This document shows positions 56,020-64,000 of a stretch of 64,000 bases of DNA, piece after piece. Where the stretch lies: positions 90,730,221 through 90,794,220 of the forward strand of contig NC_068938.1 of the NCBI RefSeq assembly GCF_016801865.2. The letters are read 5' to 3'. The notes under the pieces were generated by a model, which was not told the DNA's origin, searched no databases, and was given only the letters and a program-made list of their open reading frames with translations. Within the stretch, counting starts at the first letter, position 1. Each line of letters starts with the position of its first letter. Source of the stretch: Culex pipiens pallens. Its lineage: Eukaryota > Arthropoda > Insecta > Diptera > Culicidae. A program made the translations under genes and the position numbers.

Positions 56020-59000
56020 GAAAACCAGTGTTTAATTCGCCAAATTCGCCATCTCCAAGTAAAGCGAAGGAAAGTTCTTCTGAAATAAATATTTATTTTC
56101 TGTTTTTTTTTTTTTCAATGAGTTATCTAACGTACTCGTTTATCTCGACTGGGACAGTTAATATGGCTGTTTTCGGCTTAGCAGTCGTAAATAATTAATC
56201 AAAAACGATCCGTTTTTGTTCTACTTCCGACGTTTCGATGTATTTGACATCATCTTCAGGGATTCTACAAAAACATTAAACATAGAAACATAAAAGTACC
56301 CAAGAGCAAAAGCTGTCTAAAATCTAAGTATATGTTTGGCAATATATTTTACTTGAAGTTGCGGTTTTTTTTAAATATTGAAAAATCGATTGGTCCAAAG
56401 TCCATATCGCCACACTGAACCAGACAATCCGTCGTCATTTTAATCCAAGCTGTTTCGCTTCTCTGTAACGCAACCATCGCCAGAAAGAAAAAATGTATAA
56501 TTTACTCGTCTCAAAATTAAAAGAAAAACAACCCCAAGAAAGTCCTCCCATTTTCGACCACGTGGCCGCCGCCAACAATCCTCAACATTCATGAGCGCCC
56601 GGACTAGACAGGAAATTGGGCGGAATCGACTTGGTGTGCGGTGGTCAATTGAGTTTTTCCCAATGTGGCATTCCGTCGCCGCCGCCGCCGGAAAGGACAC
56701 TAATTGAGTTTTATTGCTCTTTGGCTGGAGGGGTGGGGTGTTTGAAGGTCAGGATCGGTTCGGTTGGGTTGGCTGTAATTTCTTACGGGTCGTCGGCGAT
56801 GGAAATGACAGCCGTGGTCAGTTGATTTTCGTGGGATTGGGGCGTCAAATGTTGATAGGTTTGAAACAGTGCTTCACTCATCTTTCCATAACGGCATAGC
56901 TCGGTTGGCACATCGTCAGTTACTATCAGTTGTTTAATTTTGAATCAAATTTCAAGTACTTTTTTAAAGTAAGTTCTTCAAATCGTCTTAGTATGTTTGA
57001 TTTCCGTCGTTGCTGAATTAACTTAAAGAATATTAAAATGTCTTTGTTGTAGATTTTGGTTATCGTCTTTCGCTCAGATTTTTTTTTCAAAACTTACCTC
57101 CTTTATAAAAGGAGTTCAGGGAATCGGGGTGGGTCGCGGTGTCCGCACTTTTCCGAGCTCATCAACCCGGGGAGTGTCTCGTCGTCGAAACGCAAACGGC
57201 GCAGCTGTAGCAGCTGATATTTACTACAAGGTCCGCTCTACGCTGTACAATCTCCGGGTTCACCGTAAAATCCCCGGTCTCATTCCAACAATTTCTCTGC
57301 AACTGGACAAGGAGTTGGAGCTGGGGGGTCGTTGCATAACTTCAGGGGTGGTAGTGCAGCATCCTTCGCAGGAAAAACTACGAGCCAGCGGTGTTGGTAT
57401 TGGTGTTGCAGTTCTGGAACGTTGGCGATACATAGACACCGGGGGGTGGGGGATTTTTCCTTCATTTATCAGGAAAAGTACATAAAACTCTCGTAGAATT
57501 CGGGAACGGGAAAATTGCACACCGTTGTATTGGTGGGCTCTTGCCAATGCAGTAGTCTGGTGTGGGCAAGAAAGAGCTTGCAGTTGCAGTGCAAGCAACA
57601 ACAAAAAAAACTCCGACACTATTGTACGAAAAGCTGCATCTCGTGTACGAGAGTCGGGTCGGGTTTTGTGAGATGAAAAATCGATAACTGCGATAATTAT
57701 TCGAGTCTGTCTGCTGGGGTGGGAGAGGACGTGCCGGTGGCCCCATTTTTGCGACGACCAGGAATAAAAGGGGCTCGATGCACTTTGAATGATTTCCCAG
57801 GTCATGAAAGTGTAAACGTGGAAAATGTTTCAAAAACAATTAAAAAGTAATTGGGGTCAATCGGGGGAGGGAAAGGCCGGATGGCTTGGTCACTTGACCA
57901 GACCAGTAGTGTAGTGGCAGAGGTCAGTCAGTTGCAGTAATTACTGTTGTTTGCCGCCTTTGGTCGATCAATCGAGGCAATTGTTGCATTATTAATTGTG
58001 TGGTGGTTTATCGCTGCTGGATTAGCTTTCGTATGCATGGGCGGATTATGATTTGATGGGTTTTATTCTTGCACACAGCTAACTTATGTAATAACCATGC
58101 ATTATTTTTTTGCATTTTTGATGTTATTTTAATCATATACTTTAGGTTTTTGATGGGTTTTTCATAGTCAGCTTCAAAGTACTTTTTTTATGCATTTTTA
58201 AATTCAAATCATAATTGTTTATTTTTTCGTTAACCCAAAATCAGCGTATTTGTAAACAAACTATTAGTCATGTTCAGAAAAATAAACTATAAAGTACAGT
58301 CAGGAATGCATTTTTAGATATTTCATGTGTTTTTGCCTTGAAAATCCATAAACCGCCGAAAATAACAATACTGAAAAGTTCTTTTTGCAATTCCGTCGTT
58401 AAACTACTAACTTTTGTTGTCATTTTCGAACGACGAAACGGCCTACTTTTCTCTACCAAACATAACAAATGGGTGGAATGGGTGCTGAAAAGTTGAACTT
58501 TTTGGCACTAGAATAGTATTGAAAAGTAACATTTTTCAATATTGTTCTGATTTGAACGGTGAACATACTTTGACACGAAATTCCATTCAAAAAGCGTTTT
58601 TCGAAATAAAAAAAAAATGTTATAAGCAAGTCGGTAAACCTCGTTAAATAATGTACGACTTGTGCTGAAAAAATCTTCTTTTGCAAATTGTTGAATAAAA
58701 TACTGTTTCAGCTGCCAATTTAGTGCTGATAAGTTCAACTTTTGGAGTTTCAAATAATCAAAAAATATTCAAACGGAGAAAAAAAAACCTCTGCAAAAAT
58801 TCAATTCTTTGGACATGGTTTCCCTAATTTTGGTTTTGAAAACGTTGCAAAACTTGTTTTTTAGCACTCGTCGTATTTATCCGACTCGGTAAACCTCGTG
58901 CTATTGATTGATATTCAAAGTACTATTAATACGAGTAATAAAACATTTAATAATAATTAATAAATTTTTCTACCTGTTTTCAACCTGTTTAAAAATATCA

Positions 59001-59306
59001 AATTGGAATTAAATTTAAATATTGACTCCAAACGATTAATTAATTAAACTAAACATGAAAAACTCAAATTAAAAAACTTAAAAATGAATCAAGAAAAACA
59101 ATAAAAAAAAGATGTAAACTTTTTCGCAGAACAAAAATTGCTCAAAATGACCTCCTAAATTCGGGAAAAATAAAAATGTTCGAAAAAAGTAGTGCATTTG
59201 TGGATTAAGTTAAATTCAAACTATTTTGTCAATTGTTTTTAAATATTATTTATAGTATACTTTACCACTAAGACCTTCAGATTCAGTCATATTCAACCAT
59301 CTCTGA
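56020..59306. other. No gene seen
   Basis: 56400-57960 is GC-richer with overlapping frames (57129-57485 +, 57260-57805 -) that lack recognisable domains. 58080-59300 is AT-rich. GGTGCTGAAAAGTTGAAC-like text occurs twice (58480, 58732), probably a decayed repeat. Confidence 0.4.
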
Positions 59307-59485
59307 ACTGCTCATGATCTACTAAATGTCCCATATACGCAATAACAGCAAGCTGAGAAAAACGCAATTCAAATGTGTCCCTCACATAAGGTTACGTGTT
59401 ATGTTTAAATTTCTGGAACAAAGTTTTGGATATTTTTGGTTTTTCTGAAAGAGCAAATATTTCTCATTTCTGCAAACAGGGGCAG
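59307..59485. mobile_element. ACTGCCC-type MITE, copy 2 (inverted, shorter)
   Basis: Left ACTGCTCATGATCTACTAAA with TGTCCCATA, right AGGGGCAGT. The interior matches the reverse strand of 50455-50705 around AAGGTTACGTGTTA and GGAACAAAGT. About 70 bp shorter. Confidence 0.72.
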
Positions 59486-59528
59486 TAAATCTCTATAAAA
59501 ATGTATGTGGTATTCTGATTAGAGGGTG

Positions 59529-60545
59529 ACGTTTCTCGAGATTTTCAATTTCCCGGGTATCGAGAGTTGTTTTTTTTATTTCCCGGGAATTCCCGGGACC
59601 TGGGAGTTTTTGCAACTATGCAATAGTGCCAATAATTTAACAGAAATGTAATAAATTTGCTGCTTTTCAACCAATTCAGTTACAATTAATTCAAACTTAT
59701 TCAGTGAAACGTTAATTTTATTAGCCTCGTTTTATAGTTCACAGTTCTACATTTTAATATTTTTTTCTGAACTCTGAAGCTTTTTGCATGTACTTGTTAT
59801 TAGATTTTTAAAAATTTAAAATTAGCTAATATATAATTTCCCAGTATCTTTATTTGAATATGATAAATAGCGACTCAAAACAACAATTTAAAATTGTTTT
59901 TCCTTCTTGGGTCAATTGTATATATTAAATAAAGAAATATTTACCTGGAAAATATTAAATGAAGAAATATTTACAGTTATCCGGAAAACCAGAATTTCAA
60001 CAATTGGCGGACCTAAACTTTACAAAGAGTTGCAGAGTTATTTTTCCAAAATGTAATTTAATATTGAGGTTGATGCAAAACCCAAAACTACTATTGACAT
60101 CAAAAAGGAAATTACCTTGATACAGCGAAATTAACTTACTTAGAATTAAAAAAAAAAACAAAATTGTACGGTTTGTTATGCTCTAGAGATGATATAGAAA
60201 TTGAACTTATCTTAAAAAGGCTTTTCCCTCTTAGACATAATAAATAAAAATAATATTTAAAAAAAAAAGTTTTTCATTTCAGGAGTGTACCTGTTAAGTA
60301 TGCTTTAAAGTAACTTTGGCTACACTCAATTATAGTTATTGGAATTTTTGACAAGTTAAAAATTACACTTTCTGTATCAGAAGATTACACAAGCATTGGT
60401 TTATTCGAACTTGAATATCGATCATTGAACACTCAATGTTCTGAGCAATTTCGATTTTTTCAAAAAAAATTCTGATTAGTTTATATAATTTGGCTATCAT
60501 ATTTATATGAATAAAATTTCCCGGGAGTCTCGACCAAATTTTTTT
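59529..60545. mobile_element. Possible third CCCGGGAATT-type hAT-like element
   Basis: Left TAGAGGGTGACGTTTCTCGA followed by TTTCCCGGGAATTCCCGGGA. The right end has only one TTTCCCGGGAGTCTCGACC segment. No target duplication found, so limits are uncertain; interior AT-rich and non-coding. Confidence 0.45.
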
Positions 60546-60591
60546 TTTGAGTTAGTCAATATCTTAAACATTACCAATTTTTGACCAGTAT

Positions 60592-60630
60592 CTAATGTTT
60601 TTTTCTTTCTTGTTTCCTTCCAGGTAAGTT
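60592..60630 (+). other. Candidate recursive splice site (ratchet point) 2
   Basis: CTAAT at 60592-60596, pyrimidine tract (60597-60619), CCAG ending at 60623 and GTAAGT starting at 60624. The CTAAT-to-AG distance (27 nt) is nearly the same as at site 1 (28 nt). On the crp strand, 36.7 kb downstream of site 1, just outside the repeat at 59529-60545. No RNA evidence available here. Confidence 0.68.
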
Positions 60631-60639
60631 TTGTTAGTT

Positions 60640-62068
60640 TATTTTTCAAACTGTAAGTAAATCAATATTTTGTAAAATATTTAATTTGTTTATTCGGCGC
60701 TTGATATACATCAGAAACTGAATTACTTAAAAGTACTTCAATTCCTACAAGAACCAATAACTCCTTCTTCACCAATGCAACAGTTGCCTAAACGGGCGAT
60801 GAAAACTTTTGCCTGGCTGGAACTACCCTATTTCATCCCGTCCCGTTTTGGTCCCACTCAAGCAAATCCTTGAACGCGCTTGCAAAGCAATCGCAACTTG
60901 TTGAGCAACGGCCAAGACCGCTAAAACTTTCTATGGTTGGAGGGTGACTTGAAGATGTTTTTTTCTTCGTTAAATCTTAAAACCTCTGAAATCTCTTGCA
61001 AAAATATAAATGGTACCAACCTTTCCATCGAGAACCTTGTGCCCCCGCCATCGTCGTTGGCCTATATGGAAGATTTCAAGGACTCGCGCGCGTCTCGTCG
61101 TCGTCGCTCCCAGAACGTGGGATTGCCATTATCAACGGGCCGCCGCCCTGTCAACCACCGGCAAGCCTTCGCGTCGAGAGACACATTGTTCCATTCCTTG
61201 TGACATGCGAAACATGTTCGTTCCCTGTGCAAGTCAAGAACAGAAATTATGTACGACGACGTCCTGAACAGTGGGCCGAGCTATCACCGAGCCGCCTCCG
61301 GGGCCCCCTTCTTCCAATCTCGGGTTGCGCAACAGTCGACAGCCACGGCCAACACGTACGTACGTACGGAGGAGGAGGCATATATTGGCCAACCTGTCAG
61401 GACCGCCGTCTCCCGCCCGTAATCTCTCGCGTCTGACTGGTGGGCGCCCTTGGCTTGTTAGCATAAAGTTACGTAACGCGCGAATGTCCTTGCCAAAGCA
61501 TAACGAGTTCCAGTTCAGACCCACAGTCGAACCAAAACCAGACGAAGAGTTGGACGAGAGAAAAAAAAAGTCTCGACGACGACGGGCTCCTTCAGAGGAA
61601 ATCGAGAAACGCTCACCCGAAATGTTGGCCAGTTAAAGGGCAGCAGGGTTGACACCTCCTCCGTCCGGGAGGGAATCGACCCACACTCGAAGTCACTCCA
61701 GTCCTGCATGCAGACGAAAAGTGTAATTATTCCTATTTTGGTTCAATGTCAAATGTCAAGGGTCAGGAGCACCAACCAGGTGGGTTGCCATTTTTGCTGG
61801 ACCCAAAGCAGGCTGGAGTGTTATGTGGTTGCAGTCTTTTCCACAATAGTCATTGAAGACGTAGGCGTGGAAGGAGTTTTCGCACACACAAAAGCGAATC
61901 AGTTCTCCAGGTTATGTGCTGACCGATAAGAAATTTTGTTGTCTCAATGTTTAGAATGAAGGACAGAATTGGTTGATTAAAGCATCTGGTTTTTGATGGA
62001 CACACAATTACTCCTGATATTTACGAAATTTGAATACATAATTTTAAATTTGAATGTCCTTAGATTTC
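60640..62068. other. No gene seen; GC-rich probable unique segment at 60980-61720
   Basis: Open frames occur in several frames on both strands (60937-61636), typical of GC-rich non-coding DNA. I looked for helix 2 or leucine-zipper text of AP-4 and did not find it. Confidence 0.45.
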
Positions 62069-62774
62069 TTAACCCTCTACTGCCCAATTTTTTCGTTTTT
62101 TTTTCAGGAGGTAATTTTGAGCAACATTTGTTCTGCGAAAAAAAAAATACTTCTCCTTATGCTTTCTTGTTTGTTTTTTTTTTGTTTTTTAATTTGTATT
62201 TATGTTTAGTTTATGTTTGTTTTCGGTAGTATTTGGCCTATTCTACCTATCCTATCTTATCATTACATTTTGCCTTTCTAATTTTTTCATGTTGTCAGAG
62301 TCATTTTTTAAATTTTTTGCTTGTTTTAAACATTTTTGGGTCTAGAATGGCACCATTATCATATAAGTTGTGAAAAATTGCGTAGAGGCATAGTCTGGGA
62401 TACTACAAAAATTACTGCATACACTCAACCCCCGGCTCACGCACACTCTCAAAACAAACGTTTAGTAGTGTGTGTGAACTCCGTGTAAAAGGGGTGTCAA
62501 ACTAAAACGTGACCTCGTTCGTTTGACAACAGTTGGTGTCAAACCATCGGGGTTTCAGTGTACTTCTTTTGACTTAAAATATAGAAAACGTTAGTAAAAA
62601 CACAGCCAAAGTTAACTGCTAAAAAAATTGCTTCCAAACGTTAAATTTTCTAAAATTGTAAGAGATTTTCTTTCCAATACTTTTTATAGGTAAAACTTTG
62701 ATTGAAAAATTAACTTTTGGCGATATTTTAGATCGAAGCCCTCTAGAGGTGGGGTGTTGGTTGTAGAGGGTTAA
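62069..62774. mobile_element. MITE with TIR TTAACCCTCTAC, interrupted by another MITE
   Basis: TTAACCCTCTAC at the left and GTAGAGGGTTAA at the right. Related to the truncated copy at 5161-5587. Contains the 139-bp insertion at 62422. Confidence 0.8.
62422..62560. mobile_element. 139-bp MITE with TA duplication and surviving empty site
   Basis: CACTCAACCCCC at the left, GGGGTTTCAGTG at the right (inverted, imperfect). TA at 62420-62421 and 62561-62562. The homologous sequence at about 5325-5345 reads ATTACTGCATACTTCTTTT without it. Confidence 0.88.
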
Positions 62775-62880
62775 CATTTTTTGAACAGCTTATCAAACCG
62801 ACCTGTATTTCATTTGAAGTTCACAATTATTTCATGTTGTGATATATATTCAGCTGTTAAGCAAAAAAAAAAAACAACAA

Positions 62881-63344
62881 ATAAATAAAACTACAATTAT
62901 TAAATTGTTCTCAATTTCATCCTTGACAAATTGTTATCAATTTTTATCTTATTTTTAAAGGAATTTGTATTTTGTATTGAGGTATTTTTCATCAAAATAA
63001 TAATTATGAAAAAATATCGAGTCTTTTCTATTGCGAGTGAAAATTTCTGTGAAATCAAAGCTCAAAATTCAAAGTATTCATACACAGCAAATAAACCATT
63101 TGCAGCACAGCAATAAATAAAACTACAATTATTAAATTGTTCTCAATTGCATCCTTGACAAATTGTTATCAATTTTTATCTTATTTTTAAAGGAATTTGT
63201 ATTTTGTATTGAGGTATTTTTCATCAAAATAATAATTATGAAAAAATATCGAGTCTTTTCTATTGCGAGTGAAAATTTCTGTGAAATCAAAGCTCAAAAT
63301 TCAAAGTATTCATACACAGCAAATAAACCATTTGCAGCACAGCA
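62881..63344 (+). repeat. 232-bp tandem duplication
   Basis: Two almost identical 232-bp units (about 62881-63112 and 63113-63344), sharing AAATAAATAAAACTACAATT, GAAAAAATATCGAGTC and AAACCATTTGCAGCACAGCA. Only isolated differences are visible. The 61-codon frames here are duplicates of each other. Confidence 0.93.
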
Positions 63345-63840
63345 ATTTTTCAGTTCCTTTTGGGGTCCTAAACAATTCCTCAAAGTTTGAGAAAGATTGG
63401 TTAAGTAGTGTTAACTTGCTCCTGAATGAAGATACAGCGTCCTCAAAACTCGTCTAAAACGTGATTTTTGAGCAAAAAACACGTTTTAGAGGAGTTTTTA
63501 ACACGCTGTATCAAAACTAAAAAAAATGGTTTTTCTTATACGAATTTATATGGAAAATTAAATCGCTTTGCGCAATGTGAGGACTTAACCAATCTTTCTC
63601 AAACTTTGGGGAATTGTTTAGTTCCCCAAAAGGAACTGAAAAATTGCTGTGCTGCAAATGGATTATTTGCTGTGTATGAATACTTTGAATTTGAAATGGT
63701 TTTCTCCATACAAATTTATATGGAGAATTGAATCGCTTTGCGCAAAGTGGGGAATTAACCAATCGTTCTCAAACTTTGGGGAGTTGTTTAGGACCTCAAA
63801 AGGAACTGAAAAGTTGCTGTGCTCACTAAATTTGAACAAC
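63345..63840. repeat. Inverted and direct repeats related to the duplication's edge
   Basis: GTTCCTTTTGGGGTCCTAAA with CTCAAAGTTTGAGAAAGATT (63353-63400) recurs inverted at about 63590-63645 and again at about 63758-63815. A hairpin (63431-63514) pairs GATACAGCGTCCTCAAAACT and ACGTTTTAG segments around a short loop. Non-coding. Confidence 0.75.
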
Positions 63841-63861
63841 TTTATTTTTTTCCATACAATC

Positions 63862-63937
63862 ATACTACACCCTAGTGGCCCATCAGTATAGCAAACCTAC
63901 GTGCATGCGATTATTATCATCGGATTTTTTGCTCTGT
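63862..63937 (+). mobile_element. Right end of a third T1 element (partial)
   Basis: GTGCATGCGATTATTATCAT then CGGATTTTTTGCTCTGT resembles the right end of copy 1 (2453-2486). Preceding CACCCTAGTGGCCCATCAGTAT resembles copy 1 at 2226-2253. No tRNA-like core is present here. Confidence 0.5.
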
Positions 63938-64000
63938 ACATTTCGAAATATTCAAAATTTAAAATCACAGAAAATTTAAAAAATCTTCTTATAAAATGAT

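Larger units (their letters stand above)
10219..64000 (+). other. Inferred long crp intron (open at right edge)
   Basis: Starts at the GTAGGT donor after the bHLH exon. The next expected peptide in AP-4 proteins (helix 2, beginning AAIL in the vertebrate protein as I recall it) was not found on the + strand through the end of the window. All other content is transposons, repeats and anonymous sequence, with two ratchet-type splice sites on the same strand. This is inference from absence; a missed very short exon would shorten it. Confidence 0.6.

Noticed and set aside
57260..57805. Minus-strand 181-codon frame and overlapping plus-strand 118-codon frame
   Set aside because: Both are open in GC-richer DNA and neither shows a motif. 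Overlap on both strands is typical of non-coding GC-rich sequence.
60937..61636. GC-rich block considered as the next crp exon
   Set aside because: No helix 2 or leucine-zipper sequence in any plus-strand frame, and no good 3' splice site feeding an in-frame continuation.

Overview
The window looks like mosquito nuclear DNA, probably Culex or a close culicid. The reasons are one exon of a conserved insect transcription factor with normal splice signals, AT-rich non-coding DNA, and a dense nested load of short transposons, tRNA-derived elements and foldbacks. There is no bacterial-style gene organisation. The family-level call is fairly safe; the genus is an inference from repeat style recalled from mosquito genomes, not a database search.

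Only one host coding segment is supported: an exon at 10020-10218 (+) encoding the basic region and helix 1 to loop of a bHLH protein. It is recognisable as the TFAP4/AP-4 family (Drosophila cropped, crp). It has a pyrimidine-rich 3' splice site, and the reading frame ends on a whole codon at a GTAGGT donor. I see no continuation of the bHLH domain in the remaining ~54 kb, so 10219 to the window end is best read as one very long intron. Within it, on the same strand, two sites (23911 and 60624) have the layout of recursive-splicing ratchet points: CTAAT branch motif, long pyrimidine tract, then CAG directly abutting GTAAG. They would split removal of this intron into steps of about 13.7 kb and 36.7 kb and onward.

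The rest is mobile DNA in layers. 1-1602 is the 3' end of a CR1/L2-like non-LTR retrotransposon. 2.1-9.5 kb holds MITEs, a complete tRNA-derived retroposon with a 20-21 bp target duplication, and a 144-bp tandem repeat. 13.5-16 kb has four foldback or MITE insertions. 17.4-20.5 kb has local duplications and a degenerate simple repeat. 21-24 kb and 42-45 kb are clusters of a MITE family carrying a tRNA-like core. 27395-34967 is a 7.6-kb hAT-like element (8-bp duplication GAGATGGC) that contains a 2.2-kb foldback, three consecutive octanucleotide arrays and a second 144-bp repeat array. 47068-49851 and 53368-56011 are further hAT-like elements, the first nested three deep and the second carrying four smaller insertions. 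62-64 kb has a MITE interrupted by another MITE, whose empty site survives elsewhere in the window, followed by a 232-bp tandem duplication.

Apart from the bHLH exon and the reverse transcriptase fragment, the long open frames are shadows of repeats or chance frames. Boundaries of MITEs with visible TIRs and target duplications are good to a few bases; boundaries of degenerate repeats are approximate.
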